From: Perca fluviatilis
Lineage: Eukaryota > Chordata > Actinopteri > Perciformes > Percidae
Assembly: GCF_010015445.1 (NCBI RefSeq)
Contig: NC_053112.1
Span: 1,849,789 to 1,913,788, forward strand
DNA: 64,000 bases
Direction: 5' to 3'
Below, one piece after another: positions 11,442 to 23,838 of the stretch. The number at the start of each line of letters is the position of its first letter. Positions within the stretch are counted from its first letter, which is position 1. Under the pieces are notes generated by a model. It saw only the letters and a list, made by a program, of their open reading frames with translations. It ran no database searches and had not been told where the DNA came from. Made by a program: the position numbers and the translations under genes.

Positions 11442-13860
11442 GACACATTCTCTTTCCCATTGCGTAAAAAAGGATGCTTGGTCAGGTGCCTTTGGCGTTG
11501 TTGCCATTAGCAGAACTATGAAAATGATGCATCAAAAACATTTCTGAAGAAGGGTGTGTGTGTATCACAGCCTGATATATTGTAAAAACACATCAGTGAT
11601 TCACGCTGTTGCTCCTTCATCACGATGAACACATGAACACACACACACACTTTATTATATTAACTCGATCCCACACACACACACCATCCCACTGAGTTAG
11701 CTCATACTCACCAGAGCACCAAATGTGGATTAATCCGCCGCTGAAAATAGTTCCAAACTAATACACGATGCTTTTCAACGGCAGGAACTTTCCCCGGAAC
11801 TAGGAACCTTTGAGACTGTGTGACTGGCCCACACAAATCTTTGTTCAAGCAGCAAATAAGACTCATATTTATATATTTATATATTTCTGTGAAAGGAGCC
11901 AAACTGTGGATTGGTTTCCTACCAAATAAATATAAGACTCTAACTAAATTGTCCACTTTTCAAAAAACTAGTAAAAGCATGGTTAATACAGCAGCAGCAG
12001 TGTTATCATGCCATATGAAATGTATAGCTGTGTGTGTGTGAGGTGTGCATCTGTGTGAGTCAGAGTTAATGTTTTTATTTACTACACTTATTTTTATTGT
12101 TGTTAACTGTTTTTTTTTGGACATTTTATTGTATTCACTGTAAAAATCTGACTCCTTTTATTATTTGAACTATTAAAAGCCCTCCTAGGGACAGGTGTTG
12201 CGAATTAGCCATGGCTATAAACACTGTGATGCAGGCATCGGATTGTTATTTGTGTAATAATATATGTTTTTGTATCTGTCCCTATTTAAATAAACTACAA
12301 AAAAAAAAAATAATAATAATATTAATGTTTCTAGTGGCGGCATCCTCTAGTTGAAGTAGTAGTGATGACCGTGTAAAGCAGGAAGTAAGGTGATGAAGTA
12401 TAAGAGCCCCAAATGTCCCGGTAATGAGGCAGGTTGGGGTGGATGGGTCAAACAGGACGTTCACCCAAGAGAACAGGGTTTGTGTCCAGTTTGAAAATCC
12501 TCCACAATCACTATTTGTTTTATACCGTTTAACGGTTCTTTTCACCACCATGTATAAACACCACTAACACCAACTTATCACCACTAGTTTTACACTTTTT
12601 TTGAATTGCATGGTCAATAAACCTCATTTATAGGAAACTATACCTAATCATTGAGTTAAAAAAAGCTGAAATTATGAATTATTTAGACTAATATTAAAGG
12701 AAGGATAATCACAGACTGGTATATGTCAACGTTCAGCGAGGATACTGTTTAGAAACATTTAAAAAAAAATTCAAATGTGTTAAAATATTTTAATAAAATA
12801 CCCCAAATTCACTGAAAGTAGAGATCCGATCTTATGTCGTACTTCGCGACTCGGCTGTATTTGAATCATCCATCCCTGTTATTTTTGGGTAAATATAATT
12901 ATGTAGTTAAAAAGAAACCCACTTTACTCTTATTTTTTTATTTCTTTATGTGACTGTTTGTCTTGTATCACTTGTGGTTTCTTGAATTGTTTCACATTGA
13001 AATAAAAAAATTAAATAAAAATAAAACCAGATTTCTGATATATACATATATAGAAATTTTGATAAAGGGAGCTGGAAAAAAAAAAGGTGAGACCGAATTA
13101 TCCTCCACAATCACTGCTGGTGGAAACAAACATGTCAACTGGTTTATTTTACAGTTTTCATTTTTACAATCACATATTTACAGATTTCTTTGACTTATAA
13201 ACCATCTTACCCACAAAACAAACCAAAAAAATAACCAAAGTGACTAATAATGAACCAAAACACTTTTCAGACAAAATAGAAACATTCATTAACCTTTTAT
13301 ACCCGGTATAATAACGACACATATTGTGTTCTGTAGACACTATAGACATGTAATAGACCTTAAGCTGCGTTCAGACCAAAGAAAGTGATCTGCAGATTTT
13401 TGGCAGAGTTGTGCAGCGGTGGGAGTGTCACTGAAACAGCCTGTTTGTGTGACTTCCCAATGTAGCACAAGTACACTTTATATTTCACACTCACTGTTTT
13501 CTGTCAGATGGTCTATAGATCTCGACATTTCCGACTGAACTTGAAGGCAGCTTTATTTCCCGGGAGAAAGAGAGAAAGAAAAGAGATGAGTGAGATATAG
13601 CGGGCTTTGTTGTTACAGGAAACATTCAGAGGGACTGATGGAGGGACTGAGGAAACAGTCAGCTGTTCCCCAAACTCCCGGGCAGTTCAGAGCCTGTGTT
13701 TGGAGTTTTAAAACGTTCCCGTGGCAGAGATAGAGGCAGTGATGTTTCCTGTTTCCGCACGGGACCCTCACACGCCTCAAAACACTCTGACAACTCTGAT
13801 CTCTGTTACATGATTGGCCACCGCAGCGGGCACGAGGGTTGAATTTGTCCAAAAGTTGAG
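11442..13860. other. Duplicated non-coding block downstream of TRIM copy 2
   Basis: Matches 31.0-33.5 kb in reverse. No gene features are seen. Relative to that copy it lacks about 180 bases (31690-31870 in the other arm), which hold a conserved fold-back motif; the joint is at about 13140. Confidence 0.5.
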
Positions 13861-14254
13861 TCGGTCTCAAACTTTTCACCGCTGTGTTTTTTCCCATCTT
13901 CCCCCTGTGGCAACCCACTACCCCCAATTAATATGTTTGGAAAGACCTGCATTTATTGTGGATGCAGACTGACTCTTAAATGAAGGTGTCTTTTGAAACT
14001 GATTTCATCTGGAAGTTAAAATAAATGTCTTTGGATCTAACAGAGGTTTTTAAAAAAGATATTCTGATGCAGTGTTGAAGAGATGAATGCATTAAATTAA
14101 TTTGTTGACTATGTAATGGAATACCTATAATTAAACAAGTCTTAACAATGAAGTGTACATCAATCACCACATTTAAAAGATAGAAAATAAGATCTAAACT
14201 AATTATTAACATTTGTTTCCCCTGAATGAAAATAAATGAATCAAAGTTAAGTGA
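13861..14254 (-). other. 3' flank of TRIM copy 2
   Basis: Homologous to the 3' flanks of the other TRIM copies. A minus-strand AATAAA lies at 13952-13957. Probably 3' UTR and flank. Confidence 0.6.
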
Positions 14255-15906
14255 TTAGTTTACTCTGACAGGAGAGATGATCAGAGGGGCTGAGTTTTTA
14301 CCATCATCATTAATACAGGGACAGAAGTATGGGAAGAGTTTCTCAGTGAAGGAGCAGCCAGTAAAGGAGTAGATAAGAGCTGCAGCATCTACGTCATAAA
14401 AGGAGACCAGACCCTCCTCATAATCCACAAACACCCCCACCTTCTGAGGAGGAGACTTCAGAGAGAGAAGGACACCAGGACCAGCTAGAGCTTTGTACTC
14501 ATTTCCATTTCTCAACCATATAGTCCAGTAACCATTCTCAGGGCTCAGTGTGATGATTCCCTTCCTGTTGATCGACCTCCTGGCCAATTCCTAAATCCCA
14601 GTCAGTCTTTCCTTTAACTTGAACCTCAAAGTAAAATCTGCCTGAAGAGAAACTCTGCTTTCCTAAAACACAGGGATAGAGAGAAAATCTCTCTGGGTTG
14701 TCTGGGAGATTCTTCCTCACATCACCGTGATTCACTTGTTTCCCATCATCAGACAGGATGAGATTAGGATGTGCTGTATCAGGATCAAGAGTCACATCCA
14801 CTGCATACTGCTGGACCCTCTTCAGCTCAGACTCAGGGAGCAGCTTCTTCATCTCTTTACTGAGTGTCTCCTCCAGCTGAACCACAGCTTTCACCACAGT
14901 CCCCTCATATGATGATGGATGGACACTGACCTCTGTCCAGTCCTTGGTGGGTGGAGGTTGTTGGATGTTTAGGGACTGGACACTCTGGAGAAGATGGAGG
15001 TGGTCTTCAGAGCGTAACACCTGCTCCACCTCAGTGCTTCTCTTCATCAGCTCAGAGATTTCCTGTTCCAGCTCTTTGATGAAAGCTTCGGCCTGTTTTT
15101 CTGTTGTTTTCTGCTTCTCTTTGATCGTGTTGATGAGCTCATTCAGGCCTCTCTCAACAGACTCCTTCAGAGAAGTGAAGACCTGAACACCTTCTGCTAT
15201 CTCTCTGTCTGCATCTTCCTCACTGAGGTCGACTGAGTGTTTGATCTCCTGAATCTTCAGTCGTCTCTTCTGGATCATCTGCTGAATTTCAGCCTCTGTC
15301 TTCCCCAGCTCTGCCTTCTTTCCTTCATATTCTTCTTTCAGAGGAACAACATCATGCATCTTGTGGTCTGAATAAGGGCAGAGCATGCAGACACATGTCT
15401 GGTCGGTCTTACAGAACAGCTCCAGAGGTTTATCGTGCTCCCTACACATCCTGCCTTCCAGGTTCTCCACAGGGTCGATCAGCTGATGTCTTTTCAGACC
15501 TGACATGGTCAGATGAGGCTCCAGGTGAGTCTCACAGTAGGAGACCAGACACACCAGGCAGGACTTCAGGGCCTTCAGTTTGGTTCCAGTGCAGACGTCA
15601 CAGGGAACTTCTCCTGGTTTGGACACTTGTTGCTCTGAGCTGCTGCTGCTGGCTTTCTGTTGAGCTGACTGTCTGAACTGAGCAACCATCTCAGAGATGA
15701 AAGTGTTGACCCTCAAATCAGGTCTTGTGGTAAAACCCTCCTTACAGATGGGACAAAGGCACCTGTTACTAGTATTCCAGTGTTCAGTGATGCAGTTTTG
15801 CGGCGCAGTTGTGACCACATGGTGTGCTGACAGGATCAGTGAACACATCCAGACAGATGGAGCACAGAAACTGATCTTCAGATGGCAGATAGTTTGCAGC
15901 AGCCAT
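14255..15906 (-). pseudogene. btr: Bloodthirsty-related TRIM E3 ligase, copy 2 (two frameshifts)
   Basis: The start ATG is at 15904-15906 behind the conserved acceptor. From mid-RING (NCITEHW) to mid-SPRY the frame is open for about 420 residues: RING second half (CPIC), B-box1-like, B-box2 (CREHDKPLELFC..C..H), long coiled coil, PRY (LDPDTAHPNLILS) and start of SPRY. Two lesions break it. In the RING, near 15795-15805, the segment that should encode the central Cys-His cluster (PCGHNFCKNC) is altered and shifted. In the SPRY, near 14580-14590, an inserted base follows WDLG. The SPRY then runs open to TAA at 14255. If the RING lesion is real the product would lack ligase activity. No candidate first exon of the copy 4/5 type is seen upstream; transposons occupy that place. 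Confidence 0.87.
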
Positions 15907-16119
15907 ATCTACACATAGTGTGAAAGAAAAGAAAAACATATTCAAAATACAGTTTTAGTTATAAAAAAAGTGTTTTGACTTGCATTGAACTGTGAACAAC
16001 AAGGAACATTTAAATCATGCTAACAAAGTCAAGCTCCCTACTCTGACAAAACAGCACTGAATATATCCATACATAGGCTCAGCACGGTTTACAGCGGCTA
16101 AATGCACTATATATTTTAA
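15907..16119 (-). other. Acceptor and 5' flank of TRIM copy 2
   Basis: Splice acceptor as in the other copies, then sequence matching, in reverse, the flank of TRIM copies 4 and 5 (41.25-41.46 kb and 61.69-61.91 kb). Homology ends at TTAA 16116-16119, where a transposon begins. Confidence 0.6.
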
Positions 16120-16599
16120 AGGTCCCATGGCATAAATATTTTCACTTTTTAAGTTTTTTTAACATTAACATGAGTTCCCCCAGCCTGCCTATGGCCCCCA
16201 GTAGCTAGAAATGGTGATAGGTGTAAACCGAGCCCTGGGTATCCTGCTCTGCCTTTGAGAAAATGAAAGCTCAGATGGACCAATCAGGAATCTTCTCCTT
16301 ATGAGGTCATAAGGTGTCACGACTCGGGAATTAGAGGACCCAAAAGCAGAGAGCAGACGAGGGAACGTTTGATCTTGGGGAAGTATTTCACAAAACAACA
16401 AAGTACACACCAAACAAACAGAGTCCCGACTGCAGAGGGCAAAAACTTCTTCCAGAATGTTAAGCAAACGAGAACAGGGAATCCAAAAACCAAAGTAGTC
16501 CAAAACCAGGAACTTGAGACAAAAAGGAAATCCAGGGAGCACAGAACTCGCATCGAAGCTGACACACAGAGACACTACAAAACAAACTGATCTGACACA

Positions 16600-18340
16600 G
16601 GACAAGTATTAGGGGACCACTAAGGTCTATATAAAAGAGACTTCAGATACAGTATTAGGGGACCACTAAGGTCTATATAAAAGAGACTTCAGATACAGTA
16701 TTAGGGGACCAAGAACGTCCTATATAAAATAGACTTCAGATACAGTATTAGGGGACCACTAAGGTCTATATAAAAGAGACTTCAGATACAGTATTAGGGG
16801 ACCACTAAGGTCTATATAAAAGAGACTTCAGATACAGTATTAGGGGACCACTAAGGTCTATATAAAAGAGACTTCAGATACAGTATTAGGGGACCACTAA
16901 GGCCTATATAAAAGAGACTTCAGATACAGTATTAGGGGACCACTAAGGTCTATATAAAAGAGACTTCAGATACAGTATTAGGGGACCACTAAGGCCTATA
17001 TAAAAGAGACTTCAGATACAGTATTAGGGGACCACTAAGGTCTATATAAAAGAGACTTCAGATACAGTATTAGGGGACCACTAAGGTCTATATAAAAGAG
17101 ACTTCAGATACAGTATTAGGGGACCACTAAGGTCTATATAAAAGAGACTTCAGATACAGTATTAGGGGACCACTAAGGTCTATATAAAAGAGACTTCAGA
17201 TACAGTATTAGGGGACCACTAAGGTCTATATAAAAGAGACTTCAGATACAGTATTAGGGGACCACTAAGGTCTATATAAAAGAGACTTCAGATACAGTAT
17301 TAGGGGACCACTAAGGTCTATATAAAAAGAGACTTCAGATACAGTATTAGGGGACCACTAAGGTCTATATAAAAGAGACTTCAGATACAGTATTAGGGGA
17401 CCACTAAGGTCTATATAAAAGAGACTTCAGATACAGTATTAGGGGACCACTAAGGTCTATATAAAAAAGAGACTTCAGATACAGTATTAGGGGACCACTA
17501 AGGTATATATAAAAAGAGACTTCAGATACAATAGTAGGGGACCACTAAGGTCTATATAAAAGAGACTTCAGATACAGTATTAGGGGACCACTAAGGTCTA
17601 TATAAAAGAGACTTCAGATACAGTATTAGGGGACCACTAAGGTCTATATAAAAGAGACTTCAGATACAGTATTAGGGGACCACTAAGGTCTATATAAAAG
17701 AGACTTCAGATACAGTATTAGGGGACCACTAAGGTCTATATAAAAGAGACTTCAGATACAGTATTAGGGGACAATCAAGGTCTATATAAAAGAGACTTCA
17801 GATACAGTATTAGGGGACCACTAAGGTCTATATAAAAGAGACTTCAGATACAGTATTAGGGGACCACTAAGGCCCATATAAAAGAGACTTCAGATACAGT
17901 ATTAGGGGACCACTAAGATCTATATAAAAGAGACTTCAGATACAGTATTAGGGGACCACTAAGGTATATATAAAAAGAGACTTCAGATACAATAGTAGGG
18001 GACCACTAAGGTCTGTATAAAAGAGACTTCAGATACAGTATTAGGGGACCACTAAGGTCTATATAAAAGAGACTTCAGATACAGTATTAGGGGACTACTA
18101 AGGCCTATATAAAAGAGACTTCAGATACAGTATTAGGGGACCACTAAGGTTCATATAAAAGAGACTTCAGATACAGTATTAGGGGACCACTAAGGTCTAT
18201 ATAAAAGAGACTTCAGATACAGTATTAGGGGACCACTAAGGTCTATATAAAAGAGACTTCAGATACAGTATTAGGGGACCACTAAGGTCTATATAAAAGA
18301 GACTTCAGATACAGTATTAGGGGACCACTAAGGTCTATAT
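16600..18340. repeat. 46-bp minisatellite, about 38 units
   Basis: The unit on the plus strand is ATTAGGGGACCACTAAGGTC + TATATAAAAGAGACTTCAGA + TACAGT. Units are nearly identical, with scattered single-base changes (GTC/GCC, AAAA/AAAAA). Shorter arrays of the same unit lie at 2500-2900 and 28083-28395. Every unit contains TATATAAAAG, a TATA-box-like string. Confidence 0.97.
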
Positions 18341-18512
18341 CAGGGTCGGCAACCTTTTTGATATGAAGTGCCCTTTTCAAAATTTCTTGTTTATCAGTGT
18401 GCCATGTTATGTTTTATTATGACATCACATCAAAATGTAATATCCAGGGAATCTGTAATTTTATTCCATAACAACATTTGATAACATTTATTTCTCATAA
18501 TCAGGACCTTGT

Positions 18513-18513
18513 A

Positions 18514-18551
<38 letters not shown>
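18513..18551. repeat. (ATT)n microsatellite
   Basis: About 12 uninterrupted units inside the hAT element. Confidence 0.95.
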
Positions 18552-19287
18552 GGAAACATGGTTTCAGTATGCAGTCCTGATTGGTGGAAAATGGGCTGAC
18601 AAAAATATCACTGTTATAGAGCCTGAAGCGAAAGTTGTGGAAAAGCCCAGCTTTAATGATGAATGGACTGAGAGGTCCTGTATGCCTCATTTTCAATGAA
18701 ACGATGCTGTGGCAAAATAATAATAACACAAGCAGCATCATTATCAAGAATGAAGAACACGAACATAACGATTGCATCATTCACGTGCATATTAAGTAGC
18801 CACATGTATTTTTTGTTTTGGTCTGAAAATGCATCCTTATTTACCGCCCAGCCGGAGAGCACGGTTTCTTCAGCCAGCTTAAGTTTATAAGAATTTGTCC
18901 AAATTTCAACATTCCCTGCAAACTAAGATAAACAGACTACAAACCGACAGCGGTTTTGTTTTAGCTTGTTTTGTAAAAATGCTATGCTATTGCTATGCTA
19001 ATGCTATGTGCAGAGTAGAGCTGTGTTTGCGAAAACAGCGCGGTGGACAAGAGTGGACTGAGCAGACGGAGCAGATTGATATATCGCTTTCTACATGTTG
19101 ATGCTGGTCTACACAGGTGAGTGCATTGATAAGTATTGGCTTTTAACTCACGAAGGTTTAATTGTAGCCTCCTTACAGTAATAAGACTAGCGTTAGTTCA
19201 TCTGCCTCAGCGGCCGTTGGTAATAACTTTGTATTGTTCCCAGTCAGAGATAGGAATCAATCAAACTACCGTAAATAACAGGTCGCT

Positions 19288-19679
19288 CACAGGCGCCGAT
19301 TTATATTTTCCTCCGTGGGTGCTGAAACGCGCACACCCTTTAAAAAAAAAAAAAAAAGTTGTCAAAAATGTTTGCATTTCAGAACCTTAGGAAATGGACA
19401 CAAACACACACGCCATACTAAAGCCGTAAACTCAGGACAGCGCCACTTCTCACAGATAGGCTTACAGATAGGATTGGTGAGGAGAAGTTTAATCAATTAT
19501 ATCAATTTCAATGCCACCGCCATGACCAATCACACTATGACAGACACTCCACTTAGCACCACCTGCAATGTTTAATATTAAATGAATGTAAAAATGAACT
19601 GGCAGTCTGGCACACGTGGGTGCTCAGTATATTCCGTGGGTGCTCGAGCTCCGGAGCACCCACGGTATCGGCACCTATG
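19288..19679. mobile_element. Small hAT-like element nested in the hAT
   Basis: Ends are CACAGGCGCCGAT and ATCGGCACCTATG, inverted with two mismatches. The flanks are AGGTCGCT (19280-19287) and AGGTCGCG (19680-19687), 7 of 8 matching, as an aged 8-bp target duplication. CCGTGGGTGCT occurs near both ends inside. It holds a poly-A run at about 19341-19357 and no coding sequence. Confidence 0.75.
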
Positions 19680-19895
19680 AGGTCGCGCAACTGTGAACGT
19701 TGTAATTTGGCATGCGGATGAGAGAGTGCTTCAGCATTTCAACCATGATTTCAACACATCAATAACTCTCTTGCACACATATTGCCAGCGTGCCATTGGT
19801 TAAGGTCCCGCGCTGCCGATGGTGGCACGCGTGCCTAAGGTTGCCGACCCCTGGTCTATATAAAAGCATCCAAAAAGCAGAATGTCATAAGACCT

Positions 19896-21087
19896 TTAAA
19901 GGGGTGATAGAATGATTATATAGGGTATTTCACACTGTTCCTTATGGTCTCCTAATGGGGTATGTAACATTAGTTGGGCTGAAAATGGCCTGGTTGATAT
20001 TTTATTGGCCCTTATGCATCCCTGTGTTTTGGCCCCTATTTGTAACAAGAGCTTTTCTTCCAAATATGGTATGCTCGTGAATATTTAGATGAGCTGTCGC
20101 TGATTGGTTGATCGAATTGCCATACGCAGACTTTAGAGAAGCGACAGAATGTTATATTCCAGACACTGCAATGTTTCCTTAACAAATTCACTTCTGAGAC
20201 TTTAATAATGTGAGAAATCAACTATATAAAGCTCAAATATGGGCCGTTTACGAAAATTGATGGCTAATTGCAAATATGGTAAGACTGTTTGTCGGACTTC
20301 AGCGGCGGTGCTGCTGCCTCGCCCGGCCTGCCTTCCTCCACAGACCCGGTCTGCTGTGGGCTCCGTTAGGCTGGCAGCCCTGACAGAGCTCCAGGACCTG
20401 CAGCTCCTCTCTTCCTGCTAGCTAAATGGCCCGTTGTGTGTGAGTGAGGCAGCGGTCAGCGAGCTTGTTACACCCATAGATATAGAACAATAGATATGAC
20501 ATGACGTCATAATTTAGGGCATAACTGTCCGCCATCTTACTAGGGTACTGTTGACAATTGTCACCTTTGGCGCAATATGGCTGTGCAGCACCTAACTGCT
20601 TTACCAGAAGGACCAAAGAGACCCAGGAGGCTGCCATCACTTTCCACACGTCAGTAGGAGTAGATAGAGTATTTTTTCTCTTCTTTTTTTAATTATAAAT
20701 ACAGAAACGTTGGTGAACTAGGTAGCTAGCTAGCTAGTTACGTTGCCTAGCAACTGTTAACAGACCGGCTGAGATGTCAGTTATTGGTGATTGCTAGCTA
20801 GCTCTTAACATCATTTATGAACAGAAAACATTGTTTTAGTTGATTGATTTTTACCTCAAATAAGACATTTAGTAACGTTAACGTTATAACAGTTTTTTTA
20901 ACACGTTGTTAATATTGACATACATACATTGACTGCTGCGGCTGATTTCACTCAATCTGTGTTAAGTTTTCAGTTAAATTAAAGTTAACGACAAGTACTG
21001 TAACGTTACACGTTAAACAGACCAGCCGCACTTTTAGCTCCCCAAACATTAGCCATGTTGAATCCTGCTGTCAGTCATCATATATTA
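19896..21087. other. Left arm of an inverted-repeat block (probable DNA element)
   Basis: Begins at TTAA then AGGGGTGATAGAATG, abutting the previous transposon. Parts of 20110-20590 reappear in reverse at 23410-24250: AGCTCAAATATGGG at about 20230 and CATATCTATTGTTCTATATC in reverse at about 20475-20495 are shared. It is probably one arm of a large non-autonomous DNA transposon with long inverted ends. The outer right end was not found. Open frames here are short and not gene-like. Confidence 0.45.
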
Positions 21088-21095
21088 ACTATTCT

Positions 21096-22659
21096 CAGAG
21101 ATGGCAAAAGTACTCACTTCCCGTACTTAAGTAGAAGTACAGATACTTGTGTTAAAAAATACTCTGGTAAAAGTAGAAATACTGATTTAACTTCTTTACT
21201 TAAGTAAAAGTAACAAAGTACAGGCTTTGAAATGTACTTAAAGTATAAAAGTAAAAGTAGCCTTGCGAATAACAACCACTTTTTATGTAAAGCTACCTGG
21301 ACCACACACGTTACTAGAGTGCTAGATGAGAAACTTCAGTGGACATAAAAACCCAGGCTCTTTATATGCCATTGTCTACATTTTAAATGGATGTCTGCCA
21401 AACATCACATATATGATTATTGTGACAGATACTGGGACTCCAGCTTAATAAGATTCTGACTGAGTAGCAAGATATGAATTCAATTGTGATTCTGTGAGAA
21501 TTCACAGATCCAGTTTCTCTTTTTAATCATCCCCTTAACATTTAAAGGGAATCTACATGTATGTGTGTGTGTTTAAATATAGAAAGAAAATAAAGGATAC
21601 AATATGAATTACTAAACATAGATTAATTAAGAAGTTCCCCATACTTTTAGAGTTACACAGCACATTGGCCAGGAGTCATACAGATGCCTCCTAGCCTATC
21701 TCAAACATCTCTCTCAGATAAGGCCAGGGATGATTGGGAATGTCTTGCTGCTTGTCTGCCTAATCTCTGGGATCTCTGTTTTCTTCATTTTCAATCATGT
21801 CGCCTCCATACTACTAGTGCTAACGTTACCCGCCATCAAGCTGCAATTATTTGCTGCAAATGAGTAGAATGCGGCCGAATCTGTCGAAGTCGTCTTGTAG
21901 TGGTGCGTTACATGCAACGTAGCCTACAGTATATTCCCATCCAATTAGATTGAATTCGTATTGATCACGTGAAAATAATAACGGTAACTCCAGTGAAATT
22001 ATTTGAAACTTGTTAGTGAGGACTAGATTAGGACCGTATTTAAAACTGATGCTGGTTTCCAACTTCGCCCCACCCTCCCCCAACTTCGCCCCTCCCCAAC
22101 TTCGCCCCCCTCCCCAACTTCGCCCCCCTCCCCTCAGGTGTGTCTGTAAAACACGGACAGAGACAACTTCTCTCTTTTGATGCTTGGGAATGACGTTACG
22201 TGCGTAGCGACGCGGAGACCTAGCTAACAGGTGAAGAACACCAACAACTAAATCACTAGCTAACCCACTTTAACTGTGCAGGAACTATAGACCAATACAA
22301 CAACAGGCTTACATTAACTGACAACATAAGTTATACGACTTACAGTTCTCAAGGACGCACACACACCATCTCAACTGATTATCCTCCGGACAGCAGTCTT
22401 TTCTTTTTCTCACACGCGCCGCCGTGTGAGGCGCTGGTCCGCGCTTATTCTCCGACATTACGACCTCTTGTACAAAACTAAAGTAACGAGCCAATTTTTA
22501 AAATGTAAGGAGTAGAAAGTACCGATATTCGCGTTAAAATGTAAGGAGTAAAAGTAAAAAGTCGCCACAAAAAAAAATAGTAAAGTTAAGTAGAAATATC
22601 CGAAAAATCTACTTAAGTACAGTAACGAAGTATTTGTACTTCGTTACTTCCCATCTCTG
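21096..22659. mobile_element. Tol2-like hAT element, non-autonomous
   Basis: Starts CAGAGATGGCAAAAGTACTC and ends GTTACTTCCCATCTCTG, in inverted orientation; subterminal TACTTAAGTA-type repeats lie near both ends. An exact 8-bp target duplication, ACTATTCT, lies at 21088-21095 and 22660-22667. These are hAT features, and the TIR resembles the Tol2 group. The 1.56-kb body has no transposase frame. Confidence 0.95.
22062..22136. repeat. CAACTTCGCCCC minisatellite in the hAT
   Basis: About four tandem units of CAACTTCGCCCC(C)TCCC type, C-rich on the plus strand. Confidence 0.85.
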
Positions 22660-23793
22660 ACTATTCTATTAACTATCTATTGTTGTCAGCTTACCTCATG
22701 CCTTTACACGATTTTCCTTTCAGTAAAGCAAATTAAAACTTAATAATCCATGTCTTGACGAGGTAAAGTAACTTCCAGAAAGCGTTCCTACTTCAGCAGC
22801 AAGTCTCCGCATTACTATCGTAAATGTAATTTTCATAACGTTAGCGCAATGAAAATTGCGACAAGTCCATCAGCAGTTCTGGTGAAGTCATTATAGTCTT
22901 TATCAACAAAAACTCATTGAAGCTGCGAGGCTCTCCAACTACTCAGCTCATCATCTAAACTAACTCCATGCCGGCCGGTGACAGTAAGAAAACAAACGCT
23001 AAACAGGAAGTAACGGGGTTGATGGGAAATGTGGTCTTATAGTTGAGATTGACATTAAAAAATATTGTTTAATGTATATTAGCCATTCAGAATACCAAAG
23101 ACAGTTTTTACATATTAAGTTCATGCAAAATTGAAAACATAAAATTATTACCTGCAATATAAATGCAAAATTATGAGATTATCTTCATAATTGAACACAT
23201 TACTTGTTCTCTTGGAGCTATATCAATCAAAATTCCACCCAAATCTCTATTTTTTGTTTCTTTCTAGAAAGGCACAGTTGTCTTACAGTCATTACTTTGA
23301 ATTAAAACCACTATTGATGTATTGGTAGAAAAACATAAGGATTATAAAGACAACATGAGCCTCTCTCCCCATTGATTCCAATGGAAGCAATTCTAAAACT
23401 TAACCCTGGTAAGATGGCCGCCAAGTGCTTCCATCCTGGAATGGTAAGTCAGAATTACATGTCATATCTATTGTTCTATATCTATGGTTACACCAGCAAT
23501 CTCTTACCAGCGTTACACATATGCAGCCACTTAGCTATACAACATCTAAATGTCTTATAAAGCTAACAACGGTGTCCGGATTTCAATTTAATGAATATTT
23601 GTTAGCTATAAATCACGGATAGTTAGCTTCATTTTTGGTCGTAATTGAGTATATTTACTGTTTGAATTTCGTCACACTACATTTACCAACGTCTAACTAA
23701 ATGTCTTATAAAACCTAACAACGGTGTCTGATTTCAAGTTAATGAATATTTGTGAATTCCAGAGGAATTCTAACAGGAGACTAGCCAGCTAGC

Positions 23794-23838
23794 TCTCATT
23801 GATAGAGCTACATCCAGCCGCAGGCTCTATCAATGAGA
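23794..23838. repeat. Perfect 15-bp hairpin
   Basis: TCTCATTGATAGAGC (23794-23808) and its exact reverse complement (23824-23838) with a 15-base loop. Confidence 0.85.

Larger units (their letters stand above)
18341..19853. mobile_element. hAT-type non-autonomous DNA transposon inserted in a 46-bp unit
   Basis: Terminal inverted repeats are CAGGGTCGGCAACC (18341) and GGTTGCCGACCCCTG (to 19853). An exact 8-bp target duplication, GTCTATAT, lies at 18333-18340 and 19854-19861. The duplicated bases are part of the 46-bp unit, so insertion came after the array existed. TIRs beginning CAGGG with 8-bp duplications are hAT features. No transposase reading frame is seen. It contains an (ATT)n run at about 18513-18551. 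Confidence 0.92.
16120..19895. mobile_element. TTAA-target DNA transposon carrying the expanded 46-bp array
   Basis: The ends are AGGTCCCATGGCAT (16120) and ATGTCATAAGACCT (to 19895), inverted repeats of each other with a few mismatches. TTAA flanks both sides (16116-16119 and 19896-19899). TRIM copies 4 and 5 keep the empty target, CTTAAAATATATAG, at 41246-41249 and 61690-61693. The left part (16120-16600) is a dispersed fish repeat. The middle is about 38 units of a 46-bp repeat, and a 1.5-kb hAT sits at the right. There is no transposase, so it is a non-autonomous element. TTAA targets are typical of piggyBac and Kolobok; which superfamily is not decided. Confidence 0.75.

Noticed and set aside
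13976..14212. Small minus-strand frame after TRIM copy 2
   Set aside because: It lies in the shared 3' flank, is not kept in other copies, and has no domain.
16600..18340. Regular array considered as CRISPR
   Set aside because: Units are contiguous with no unique spacers, no cas genes are present, and the genome is eukaryotic.
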